Origin: Myxocyprinus asiaticus
Lineage: Eukaryota > Chordata > Actinopteri > Cypriniformes > Catostomidae
NCBI RefSeq assembly: GCF_019703515.2
Contig: NC_059365.1
Location: 37,157,501 to 37,221,500 of the forward strand
Direction: 5' to 3'
DNA length: 64,000 nt
Shown here: positions 24,344 to 36,254 of the stretch, in pieces
Numbering within the stretch: the first letter of the stretch is position 1
Layout: every line of letters starts with the position of its first letter
The notes under the pieces: model-generated
What the model saw: the letters and a program-made list of their open reading frames with translations, nothing else
Database searches by the model: none
Told to the model about the DNA's origin: nothing
Made by a program: the position numbers and the translations under genes

Positions 24344-26007
24344 TACACTCGCTGTGCACTTTATTTAGTAACCTACTTATTTATGCGATTATCTAATCAG
24401 ACAATCCTGTGGCAGGAGTGCAGTGCATAAAATCATGCAGATACAGGTCTGGAGCATCAGTTAATGTTCACATCAACTATCAGAATGAAAAAAAAAAGGC
24501 GCTCTCAGTGATTTGGACTGTGGCATGATTGTTAGTGCCAGACAGGCTGGTTTGAGTATTTCTGTAACTGCTGATCTCCTGGCATTTTCACGCACAACAA
24601 TCACTAGAGTTTACTCGGAATGATGCCAAAATCATAAAGCATCCAATGAGCAACTTTTCTGCTAGGGGTGTGCAGCGAAGCCATTATCAGTATCTGTATT
24701 TGTTCATATGACAAAATTATCTGTATCTGTCCGGATAGAGCCGGGTGTGGGCGGGGCTTAAACTGGAAGTGTGTTAAAACTAAATGAAACACCCATTTTT
24801 TAATGTTACTCTTACATTTATAGTTTATATTAATAAAATATGCCTTGTGTATGCCATAATAATAATAATTATTATCTTAGAATTATTATTGAATTAAATG
24901 ATAATTTAATTATTTTATTTTCTTACCAGATGAAGCTGAATTTTATGGCCACATTAACTGTGGAATATGTCGTTAACTTTGTTTTCTCCTAGTATTTCTG
25001 ATATTAACAGTAATAAGTCTGTGCACTTATAACAACATTCTGGAGGCAGGAGGTGTCAAGCAAAATGTGAAATGTCAAGCACACATTTTGGAGTGAATAA
25101 TAAATACAAATTCAAACATTAAAAGACATATATCAGTATAGCCTACAAACAGGTGAAAGTCCCTTAAGTCTATCAGGATTTTTTTTATGATAGGACACCA
25201 TTATTTAGTTAAATAATAATAATAATGTTACATTTATACAGCACCTTTTCAGAACTCAAGAACACTTAACATTCTCAAATTTAGCACAGTTTAAAGAAGA
25301 AAAGACAGAGCATGTTTCAGTTTGTTTGTTTTACATAAGCAGGAATATTCCGAATAGATGAATACTATATGGAGCATTTTAAGTTTTTTCGGAATAAAGT
25401 CTTAACCAGGTAGTTACCTTAATTGCTGATGTGAATATAAATGTGGTCAACTTTAAGAGACAGCTAGACGAGCTCCGACGTGAAATCATCACTTCAGGTC
25501 AGGAATTTAACATCACGCTCCGGTTTAGGATATAAATGAATACATGGGAATCACATGTGAATCGTGTGATACATAGACATTTCAAGAAGTGTACAGTATA
25601 CATGATGTTGTATCTTAGTTAATTTTATACTTGACAAACTCTAGATGCACACAATTTACAGAGACCGCAAACAGAGTCGAGACCGCACCCATCCGATCTG
25701 TCATTATGAAGTCATTATTCGTGCCTTTCCGAATAGGGTATTCGGCTTCGGGCACATCCCTAATTTCTGCAGACGGAAACACCTTGTTGATAAGAGAGAT
25801 CAACGGAGAATGGCCAGACTGGTTTGAGCTGACAGAAAGGCTACAGTAACTCAGATAACCACTCTGTACAATTGTAGTGAGCAGAACAGCATCTCAGAAT
25901 GCACAACACGTTGAACCTTGAGGCGGATGGGCTACAACAGCAGAAGACCACGTTGGGTTCCACTTCTGTCAGCCAAGAACAGAAAACTGAGGCTGCAGTG
26001 GGCCTAC
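24344..26007 (+). pseudogene. Tc1 element (tatacactc family), N-terminal transposase half
   Basis: Starting at a tatacactcgctgtgcactt end, the plus strand carries a decayed reading frame. It encodes ISVTADLLAFSRTTITRV (helix-turn-helix) and, after a hAT insertion, QRRMARLV and RRPRWVPLLSAKNRKLR. Several stops interrupt it. It ends abruptly at cagtgggcc. The same segment then follows in inverted orientation beyond the second hAT (27384-27570). Interrupted by 24663-25762. Confidence 0.75.
24663..25762. mobile_element. hAT nested in a Tc1
   Basis: A 1100-base insertion begins taggggtgtgcagcgaag and ends ggcttcgggcacatcccta. The flanking 8-mers are ttttctgc (24655-24662) and atttctgc (25763-25770), one mismatch. 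Its removal rejoins the Tc1 helix-turn-helix coding region. Non-autonomous. Confidence 0.88.
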
Positions 26008-26015
26008 CATCTGTG

Positions 26016-27383
26016 TAGGCCTGTCACGATAATTATGTTATCGACTTATCATATGTTATATGGACATGACCCCTAAGTTTTGCTGACTTCGATATTGCAC
26101 ATTGTGTTTACATGCGTGTTTGTTTACATAAGAATTAATGTCACCAACATTTTAGCCAGTCGCGCTGCTTCTATCTGCTCTTTTTTTTGTCGGAGGCGGG
26201 GCTCAGGCAGCTCCTCCACACACACAGTGGATAGCGACAGGTGAAGATTACATGGCTCGACATTAATGCTCGTCCGCGTGTTCGGGACAAGTGGAATTTT
26301 TGAACGGGCAAGTTAAAGAGAATTTTACTTGCCGACCGGACAAGTAGCCTGATTAAAATCTCAGTAATGAATGTTAGCTCAATAGCACGGGATTGCAGGG
26401 ATTGACCACAGTTTGAATCATTCCCGCATGTTTCACTTTCAAAATGCGGGGAATTTCCTCTATTGCGCCGCTCTCACTCCCTTTCACCTTCACTCGTGGT
26501 GCAGGGTTCAGGAGCTTGTGAGTGCAAGCAGTGCGCAGATCTACTGAACTTTAGATTTTACGTACAGTATATAAACGTGTATAAACCTGTTAATTGGACA
26601 TGCAAATTGTGTTGTACCACGTCTCTATAAGTGAGCGATGCTATAAAAGTATTGCTCCTGTTTATTATCAACAAAGCCGCCTTCATCGCAAGTGCGCAAC
26701 ATTGGAGAAATCTAATTTTGTCTCGTCACATCGTGGCGCTCCCTCATAATAAAGCAAAAAAGTAAATGTAATATACCATCTGTAGAATGAAGAGAAACAC
26801 TTAAAACAGACTTGCACCCGTTACATCTCTCATCGTTCTAGAGCTCCATCTAATGCATGTATCCAGGGTATTTTCTCTGCCATGCGAATGAGTCAATTTC
26901 TATAAGTATATAACAATATACATTATAATAATATTAACACTATAACATTACTAAATTACACACAATGAAAACATATTATCTATCTTTAATAAGCATATCT
27001 GTTTTGAATATACAACATAACTGATTTAGCAGCAAGGTTCTCTCAGGATTTTATCTGTTAACATTTTCAGTGCATTTTGTCAATATTAAACAGACGTTTT
27101 TAATGCAGCTGGTGAGAATTGACTTGTACTTTCAAAGATTCAAAAATTCTGTCATCATTACTCACCTTCATGTTGTTCCAAACCGGTCTGACTTTCTATC
27201 CTCCGTGGAACTCAAAAGGAGATGTTAGTGAGTGTTAGTTTCAGTCTCAATCCACTTTTATTTTATGGAAAAAAGATGCAGTGACAGTGAATAGTGTGAC
27301 TAACATTCTGGCAAAAATGTAATATCGCAATTATTTCTGGGACAATATATCATCCAACAAAAGTAGTTATTGTGACAGGCCTA
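26016..27383. mobile_element. hAT nested at a Tc1 inverted junction
   Basis: A 1368-base insertion begins taggcctgtcacgataa and ends ttattgtgacaggccta. It has exact 8-bp duplications catctgtg (26008-26015 and 27384-27391). A foldback-family fragment (ctgtcatcattactcacctt) lies inside near 27150. No transposase frame. Confidence 0.92.
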
Positions 27384-27570
27384 CATCTGTGTACCTCAGC
27401 AGAAATTGAGATTCTTCAGACCAGGCTATGTTTTTCCAGTCTTTAACTGTCCAGTTTTGGTGAGCCTGTGCCCACCGCATCCTCAGCTTTCTGTTCTTGG
27501 CTGACAGAAGTGGAACCCAACGTGGTCTTATGCTGTTGTAGCCCATCTGCCAACCATTTGTCATTTGAAT
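27384..27570 (-). pseudogene. Tc1 transposase fragment in inverted orientation
   Basis: The minus strand encodes MGYNSIRPRWVPLLSAKNRK followed by LRMRWAQAHQNWTVKDWK and WSEESQFLLRYTD. This overlaps the segment encoded on the plus strand at 25920-26007, so the same Tc1 region occurs head to head on both sides of the hAT. The first catalytic aspartate (WSDES in relatives) is replaced by glutamate. Confidence 0.8.
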
Positions 27571-27603
27571 AAATTCTAAAAAGAACAAAAAAGAAACATT
27601 CAA

Positions 27604-28101
27604 TTCTACTCATGCATGCATGGCACAGATGATAAAGCCAGTCGAGTCCTCTTTTGTTAACACGTGCTCACCTACAGACACACCTTACAGAAATGTTTTT
27701 GTTAAAGATAGTACCAGTTTTACCACGTGTTCAACAAATCACTGTAAATACTTGTAAATAGTACAAATGCAATTAAACAATCAACATGTAACAAAAATAA
27801 TATATGAAATATAATATCATATTTATTAATTGAACATGGAATTGTAATTTTTCAAAAAGCCAAAATGTGACCAAAATGATGTCTTTTTTTTTTTTTTTTT
27901 TTTTTTATAAATGTACTTATTTAGAAAATCCCCTGTAAAATTAAAAACATTAGCGAGGAGATAATTTCTTTCATATGTAAGCAAAAGGGACATTATAACT
28001 GAAATATACACATATGAATCAATATTGTATCAAATCAAAATCGAATCAAGAGCTTATAAATCAAAATTGAATCTGGAAATCTCTCTCAGTACCCAGCCCT
28101 A
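27604..28101. mobile_element. partial hAT, same family as 38853-40001 and 55813-56796
   Basis: The right end, gtacccagccctA at about 28089-28101, and the interior (gacattataactgaaatat, aatcgaatcaagagctt) match the two complete copies. The left end is missing. A poly-T tract lies at 27883-27906. Confidence 0.65.
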
Positions 28102-29702
28102 GTGCATTGGATTACCACTTAAATACCAGGTTACATGAATATGGTAATCGGTCAGTGGCATGGTACCATATATCAAAGCACCATGGTTTTACCCTCTTAT
28201 ACCATTACTGTGCCATTGTTCCACCGCAGTTCTTTTTGAAATGGTTTATTGAATCTGTCATTTAATAATTCACTAGGCCAGGTGCTCTTACGCTTTGAAA
28301 AGCAGTAACCAGTATTATCAGGTTGGTGAATGACATCAGTAAATCTCAATTGTTTGACCATTTTATAAAGTCAATCCCAGTACCTCCGATAGACCATTCT
28401 TTCCTGAGTTGCTTCTATTTAGTGCCAAACCACGAAAGACCATTTGTAACAAGCGTAAACCACTCTTTTTGGCGGATTGCCGGTCTGTATTCATTTAAGA
28501 ATCGGGGTCGCACACAAACCCATTTGTCCAGAGACAAAACTGCACTGCTTAGAAAGTCTGTCATACTGTGGCCTCTCATTAGCCCCTCACAGAGCGCTTT
28601 ATACAGCTGGCAGTGTCTGTGTGCCCTCCCGTCTCCCAGAACATTTCAATAGGCGCTGACGGATAACAGCGAGCCCTTTGTAGCTGCCAATGTGTGAGAA
28701 GCTGGTTGAGAGGTGTTAACGGTGGATGTTTGCTATGAAAGAGTATGACACACCCTGTTATACAACCATATTCACCTCAGGAATATGAGACACTCTGATT
28801 TGAGGGAAGGGCACTGTCTGTGACCTCTTGCTCGTGTCAGTCCTAAGAATGAGTGCTGGCCATCAATGAAGGCTATTTCTGTTTGCAACTCCTGTGGTTC
28901 TTGGCTGAACATGGTTTTTAGTTTCTCCCACAGAAACCTCGAGCTGAGATCGAAATTTTGAGAATGTTTGACTGGTTATCAGCGGTTTGTGATCATTGGT
29001 TTAAAGAGTTATTGAGGTTTGATCGGCCCTCAGGTTTGTTCTAAAGCACTATTTATGTTTAAAATCCCTGGTTTGATCTTCAGATTTGTTTTTTTATCAT
29101 TATTATTTTAACAACAGTCATTTATACGTTTATATGGCCTGGCCATTTGGTAACAAAAAAGTGCCAATAGTACCATGGCACTACCATATTTGGTATTATG
29201 GTAATACCATGTCTGTGCTTACCGAAATGTGAAACACTGCCCCCAGTGGCCAAAGAGCTAAGTGTTTTTGGGCGTATGAGCACGTGTGAGCTCAATTTTC
29301 TGGATGAAATGTCAAAAAGCAAGTTGTGGTACTAAAAATATAATGTTAGAGGGAAAAGTGCAACCTCTGAATCGTGCTCGTCACTGATTAGGCTATGCTA
29401 ACGTGATTACTTCCTGGTTTCAACGCGGGATCCAAACCCAGGTCTCCCATGCTTCCTGTCACACCATAAGAGAAGGTAAACACATTGGAGCCGATGCAAA
29501 AAGCGACCGGGGCCTTTTACTGAATAAAAAGCAGTTGATTAAGAAGCTGGATGCAGCCTCGTCTTTCCCTGCATGCTGTCTCATGAGCGCGCAGGAAAAA
29601 GCACTTGTGTCTCATTCAGTTGAACTCCGAGCATCTCATGGAACTGCACCGCAGGCGTCACGAGAAGCTCTCTTGAGAGCGTGTGAAGATGAACCACTTC
29701 TC
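28102..29702. other. pcgf3 intron 1 segment
   Basis: 28139-28240 and 29150-29220 contain dispersed ACCATGGTA-type palindromic repeats. A 105-residue open frame at 29403-29720 has no recognised domain and no splice support. Nothing else is recognised. Confidence 0.4.
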
Positions 29703-30350
29703 AGGCCTTGTCCACACTAATACGTTTTCGTTTGAAAACGCATCTCCTTCTCTCCGTTTTGGCCTTCCGTCCACACTGAAATGGCGTTTTTGTCCGCAAA
29801 AATGGAGCTTTTTGAAAACGCACTCCAAAGTGGATAAGTTTGAAAATGCCGTTTTCGCATTGTAGTGTGGACTGTGAAACCGGATGCTTTCGAAAACGAT
29901 GATGCATTTTTAGTCATGTGACCCATTCAGTCCAAAACAAAATGGTGGACGACTTTGTATCGCAGTTGTCTTGGCTACTCTCCAGTTTGATTGCGTTGTT
30001 AAAGATTAATGTCAGTTTGTACATACTTCAGCTTACATTTCTTCAAAAGAGACGGGATGTTTACTAGCAGTTGTTGTTCAGCGGTGGAACGCGAGGACAG
30101 TTGCGTTTCAGACCGTACATTGCCGCGACCTTTCAAAGAGGCTGAAAGTAAATAAAAGCCTGACGGAAATGACGCATGTCGAAGCGTCTTACATTTTATT
30201 CATGCGCAGTACAGGGACGTAAGCGTTTTCAGACGTTTCAGTGTGGATGAGCAACTTTTGGAAAACGTTTGAAAACGCTAGTGTGGATGGAGAGCGTTTT
30301 GAAATGAAAATGCCGTTTTCAAATGTATCCGGATTAATGTAGACGTAGCC
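29703..30350. mobile_element. 'gtccacactaat' DNA element with terminal inverted repeats
   Basis: It starts ggccttgtccacactaatac. It ends with a sequence that is the imperfect complement of its start (cggattaatgtagacgtagcc), a TIR of about 21 bases with mismatches. The interior is rich in gaaaacg and cgttttc motifs in both orientations. Related to 9066-10290. Target duplication not resolved. Confidence 0.65.
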
Positions 30351-32101
30351 TCGAGCACTCTCATGTGCACGCCTTCTACATAGGCTTGCGCCAGACTCCC
30401 GCGAAAATATAAACAAAGTATAAACGTATTAATTTTGTGAACGTAAAGTGCTCCAGTTTCACTTAACGGTGTCCGTGGTCATTGTGGGTTTATTCACGCA
30501 GTGTTAATAACACGCAGTGAGACAGAGGAGATGCCGTGCTTTATTTCTGTGGAGATGATAAAATGCAAGAAACAGAATCTCAGAGTCTTCCTTCACGAGA
30601 AGTAAGGGCTTGTGAGTTAATCAGGGAGCCTTAAAATAATGTGTGAATGTGAAGAATTTAAGGCAGAAATATTTTACTATTTCATAATATAATATAATAT
30701 GATATAATAGCTATACAGGTTGGCTGGGTTACAAAAGAAGCTAAAGAAAACAAAATATTGAAAAAGTCCAATGGATAAAAAGTAAATTGGACAAATAAGA
30801 GAGGTATATTTTAGTTATTTAGACATATTTTGATAATTAAAATATTATTTTAATTATTTAAAATTTTATACTTTTATATTTGACTGTAATTCATATGTTT
30901 TTGAAGCCTGAAAAGGAAATCATATACCCTTATTTTATTATATGACCCAATTTGTATAAATTATTTTGTTGTGTGCATGAAGCTTGTGAGTTTGTACGGT
31001 AATTAATCGTCATATTCGTGAAACACCTAAAACAGACAATTAATCATCATAGTCCTAAAACAGGCAATTAATCGTCATAATCACAATTAGAATTAATAGA
31101 ATGTGAAATTTGTACATTTTTAAAAAGCTAAAATTTGATTAAAATCATAAAGCCAAAAAAAAAAAAAAAAAAAAATTACAATATACTATATTGCGTGAAT
31201 ATATATGAAGAGGCCTCTTGTCTCAGTTTGCTTAATATATTTTTTAATTACATTATGCTTACATGTCGTCAAATGTCTGGCGAATAAAAACAAAAGTGTC
31301 ATTGCCAGCACATCTCAAACTCTGTGTTGTGTTTAATAGAATTCTTTGGTGGAAGTGATGCCGATAGAAATGACATTTTTAACATTTAAAAAAAAAATTC
31401 TGCCTCCTTTGTCATACTAACACTTTTTGCATAATTTTGCAAAATACAGCTTGATTGGAAATTATGCTTAATTAAAAAGTGAAATTTAGCATGAATGTTC
31501 TTTGTTTTCTTTAAACATCACTTTTCTCATATTTTATTTCAAGCATGTTCTTCACTTACTCTTTTGTTGACCAGGATGACTTCTAAGCTATCGTGGGTTT
31601 AGGCGCTACTGTAAGCATTAAAATGCTTCATGAATTACTCTTAGACAAAATTTTACTAGTCCTAAAATCAAGAGTGACGCCCCTAATTTTTAAGAGTTGC
31701 AACTAAATTTCCATGTTAGGAGCTACTTTTAGCCTTAAGATTTTTTTGTGAATAGGGGCCGTTAATTCACACGAGTACACAACAAATCAATATGAACTAA
31801 TCAGCACCATGTTGTAGTGTTTGTTTATTGTAAAGAAAATATCTGGCTGTTAACAAATATGCGTAAGATGATAAAATCAAAAGATTTAGCCAACTCATAT
31901 TCTCAAGTATTGAGTAAAAAAGTTAAATGAAAAAAAAATGCTTTAGTAGACGGTTATGTGTTAACTTGTTGCACAGTAGCATATACTGGTACATAGTACT
32001 ACCACAGACCCAAGCTTCATAATACCGGTGGTTCCATGTACGTACCTAATGCTTATGCAGCGAGACGCTGATAACAGAGTAAGGCAAAGTCAAGTCACAA
32101 C
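30351..32101. other. pcgf3 intron 1 segment with short tandem units
   Basis: Around 31000-31085 a unit like cctaaaacaggcaattaatc is repeated about two and a half times. A poly-A tract lies near 31157-31174, and an ACCATGGTA-like remnant near 31980. No gene is recognised. Confidence 0.45.
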
Positions 32102-33009
32102 TAGGGATGCACCGATCCGATACCTGGATCGGTATCGGCTCCGATACTGACGTTTTAAATGGATCGGGTATCGGTCCGACGAGCCTGATCCAAATCCGAT
32201 ACTTTGTGTTAGTCATGTTCGTTCCTGTCAAACTCCAAAAGTGACATAAAAGAACCATAAAAACGCCATTGAAGTAGTTCATATGACTCGTGCATTTTAT
32301 TCAAAGCCACTTGAAGACGTGCAATAGCTCTGTGAATCACTAAAGGCTGTGTTTAATTAGTACATATATAATATGCACTTGCAGCTCCAGCACGTTAGTG
32401 AATGGCGCTGCTCTGTTTACACACACACTCGCGGCTATTTTTAGCCTTCGTGTTGCGCAACATTTGAGCGCTACTCACGAACGACATCTCAGATGTAGAT
32501 GCTCAATAGTTCAGTTCACTTATAATATGCATTTAGAATGGCGCCGGAGGTGCATTTTACCAGAATTTGAATAAGAAGCGAATTAAACTACTGTGAACTT
32601 GTCTACAAACAAACACATACAGGACTTCCTGGAGAGTTCAGAATATCAAAACAAAAGCCAGAGGGTTTTAAAGTTAAAGATGCACGATTGAAATATATTA
32701 CTATTGTATTTAAAATTCTGAAAGTCTATAATAATAATAATTTTGCTGCTACTTTATCCAGTATACTAGTTAACAATAAAGTTTTTCTTAATAGGCCACA
32801 CATTTATATTGAAATAATGTGTAGTTAGAGGTTTGTGTTTCTTCACATATAAAAGAGTACTCCCAATTAGTTCCACACAATAATGTAAAGATATTCTAAA
32901 CTGATTATGCAAAAAAACAACAACAACACTGGTATCTGATCGGTATCGGCCAATACTGAGATTTTAGATATCGGATCGGAAGAGAAAAGGTGGTATCGAC
33001 GCATCCCTA
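32102..33009. mobile_element. hAT non-autonomous element
   Basis: A 908-base element begins tagggatgcaccgatccga and ends gtatcgacgcatccctA. Its subterminal regions are rich in atcggtatcgg. The flanks gtcacaac (32094-32101) and gtcacatc (33010-33017) form an 8-bp duplication with one mismatch. No transposase. Confidence 0.9.
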
Positions 33010-33017
33010 GTCACATC

Positions 33018-34385
33018 CCCAAAGATGTCCACCTCTGGGAGTCGTTCACTCCAAATGCGTCTGTCTTTTTCTATGTAAGCATGTGCTAGACAGACGTCTT
33101 TGACCATTGTGTCATTGTGTCATTGTGCATTTTTTTTGCCGCTGTGTCAATTTAAAATTAAATTCAACCTTTAAAACGTGTCTCGAGACACCCGCGTTCT
33201 GCTTTATTCGGTGCACTGTGTCTGTTTTAGCCCAAGAATGTAAGTCATCATTAGTGCTTGGCACACATCCAAAATTCGAATGCTCATTTAAATGTGTGCT
33301 TTTATATTAAATTCAACAAAGTGAAGCCACACAAGTGGTCACAATAGACGCATTTAAGCAACCAGGTGTAAATATCGATTTGTCCCGCCTGACCACATGT
33401 GATTGGATCACTCGAGACGCATCTTAATACCAGGTGTAAACGGGGGCGCTGATTTTTGCCTGGTCAGTGATAAAGGGGTGAAAGAAAATACCACAGACTT
33501 GCAGAAGGGACCCAAGCAGAATATCACAAAGACTTGCCAGTGAGTAGCAAAGGTCTATAAAACCCACACAACCACAAAGCTACAGACCTCACACAATGCC
33601 ATAACCACATAACAATGCCCAGGCAACCACTCACAGCACCTTTGGATTGTGGCGGCAAGTTTACACAGGCAAGCACCACTCACATCATCTTCAGAAAATC
33701 TAGGTTTGCAATGTTATAGGTTGAGAGCCGAGCTGTGGATTTTTAAAGTACACAGATTGCTGTTTGGCTGAGGGCGTTTAAAGTCCTGCATTGCACATCT
33801 TCGGAGCGCTGTGAGTTTAGGCACTGAATAAAGCTCTTGGGTTTCAGATTTTCTGTGAAACATTGCTATCTTGGGTGCAAATTCTCTGAAATGAAGCATT
33901 GTCTGAAATGTATGCCGTTATCTTTTGTGTAAAGACATCAGATTTTTCTTTTGTGTGTGTTTGTTTACATTAATGCTGAGCGTTTACCTCAGCGGCATTA
34001 TGATAAGAACTTAAAACGTATCATCCGTGATCTCAAAACCAAACCGCTTTCACACTTTACAGTTGAGTATACAGTATGTTTAGTGTGATTTTACTACCAG
34101 CTGGACAGGGGGGATGATTCCCAGTTACAACTCCATGACATGATACTCGTGCTCCAAACTCAAACAAACTACTGATTCAATTTGTGCAAATGTCAGTTTG
34201 ATCATTAAGAAGGTGGAATCAAATGTCAGTTCAAGTGTGTTCAAAAAACTACTCTGTCTGTGTGGCATTGGTCTGAATATTGGTTGTGTGTTATTGTAAA
34301 ACCCTCCGAGACCCTGCTTAGAAAGGGAACTGTTTAACCTGTATAAGAAAGAGATTATGTGTGTCTAATTGTGTGTCCCCACTAG
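33018..34385. other. pcgf3 intron 1 segment
   Basis: No element end or conserved coding motif is recognised. Confidence 0.35.
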
Positions 34386-36240
34386 GGATGTGCAAAACTA
34401 TTAATTTTCATAATCCTCTAGTCAGTCGGTTGTTTAAACAACTAGTTGAATAGTCAGTGTTTAGTATAATGTATTATTGGGTTCCCTTATTCACATGACC
34501 CTGAACAGATGCATTTCAGAGGGCTATACGGACACTAAGCACAGCACTTCAACATGGTAATGAACAGATATTCAAAAAATAAAAAGGCTAAATAACTATA
34601 ACATCATATTGCACAAAACTATCAAAGTAAGAAATAAGAAAGGCTCCAATACAGAGCAGCATGAAACCGCTTATGTGCATCCTGTATGCAGAATGACATG
34701 CTTCAATGTAACCGGAGTGCTTCAGGGCGATCATCACTGCGCATTTAAAAGTGCAGAACTTCAAGATAATATTGAGGGTAGGTATCTAGTTCATGACATC
34801 AAGCAGTTTACACCTTTTTTACTGCAACTAATTACTTAAGCAGTTTCAGACAGAATCAGCAAAAGACTTTAATTTCTCCACAGCACCTAACAAATACGGT
34901 AACATTACTCACATCTGAGGATTTAACTTCCGACAGTGATGGTCTTGAAATGTATTGTTGATTCTGCGCTTTGATTGCTGTAACAGCAGCACATAAAAGG
35001 ACTAAATCTAAAGCATTAAAAAGACTGTTATTCACTGTTATAGAGGCCCTGTTATGCTTTTTTGGGATTTTACCTTTCCTTTAGTGTGTAATATAGCTGG
35101 TTGTGCATGTAAAAGGTCTGCAAAGTTACAAAGCACAAAGTCCACACCAAAGGGAGTTACTCTCTCCCACAGAACTGCTCCTGAACTGCCCGAAATGCCT
35201 GGCCTGCAGTCCAGCCATTACTTCTGTGACTTAACAATGTCACTATGTAACACATCTGCATAATGCCTACCTAAGGGCTACTTTGGCTCACCCTTAATCA
35301 AAGGTAGTTATAGCTGAGGCCAGGATGAGTTGGGTTGTGTTGTCGCCATGTCGAGAAGATGCTGTTTTCTTCACTGCAAAAGCAAAATCTCTTTGTTTGG
35401 ACTTCCAAAGGCAGAAAAATTGAAGAATCAGTGGTTAAAATTCATTTTTATCCCTATTCCTGAGCAGTACAACCACATCAGTAACAAATTGTCGATCTCA
35501 AGAGTCTTTATCAGTGGTAAAGTGAGGATGTTTACTTATAATTACAAGCTGTAATGTTAAGGCCGCTATCCATGGTAATGTCCAACCGGGAGTAAGCCTT
35601 TGTTCTCCGTTCATAGCTCTGGCGACAAATGTTCGGCTACACCCATTCCAGCAAAAGATGACTAACTTAGATGCACTACGTGCTTTGTTAGGTTCACAAT
35701 AATCAACAGTGTACTTGTAAGAAAGCTACAAAAGTAAAACTTACCTCTGTGAAACATCCTGTTCAAGTCATGTTTGCGAAGGTGGTTCGGGTCGATCAGC
35801 TTATTCTTCCAAACTTTCATTATTGGACTCGTGCTCGAACTGGTACAGCAAAACCGACACCATTGTTACCGTAGTTACAATAGTGTTTACAGCTGCTCAG
35901 GAAACCTCGGGAGCTGAAACACGGTTATGGTAAGGGGTGTTACATTTCCGACACACGCTCTAAGCGATTGACCAATCACAACAGACTGGGCCAGCTGACC
36001 AATCAGAGCAGACTGGGCTTTTCGGAAAGAGGGGCTTGAAAGAGACAGGTGCTAAAACAGAGTGTCTCAGACAGAGGGTGAAAAGAGGTGCAGCAGCAAT
36101 GTACAGTATGAGAAAAATAATGTGTTTTTTGAACATTAAAGCATGTAAACCTATTCTAGTAGACATAAAATTATGAACCTGTAAATGAGCATAATATGGG
36201 CTTTTTAAGCACAGTAAGTTAGTAGTCGACCCCACTAATT
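34386..36240. mobile_element. composite DNA element with THAP-like remnant
   Basis: The left end, tagggatgtgcaaaactatt, is hAT-like. A second element-like unit begins at about 35043 (gaggccctgttatgctttttt) and ends near 36210 with an imperfect complement (gagcataatatgggcttttt). The right hAT end is not preserved. The inner unit carries the THAP-like fragment at 35348-35470. Confidence 0.5.
35348..35470 (+). pseudogene. THAP-like zinc finger remnant
   Basis: The plus strand encodes MSRRCCFLHCKSKISLFGLP, then KLKNQWLKFIF. The paired N-terminal cysteines and the following LFGLPK...W pattern resemble the start of a C2CH THAP domain, as found in P-element and Kolobok-type transposases. The later Cys-x2-His pair is not visible, so it is degenerate. 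This could also be chance likeness within a repeat. Confidence 0.45.
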
Positions 36241-36254
36241 GACCAGTCAGGGTA

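Noticed and set aside
29403..29720. 105-codon open frame
   Set aside because: No recognised motif, start context or splice sites; its end overlaps a transposon end.
30990..31090. Short repeats with similar spacing, CRISPR-like at first sight
   Set aside because: Only two to three imperfect AT-rich tandem units in a vertebrate intron; no constant repeats with unique spacers.
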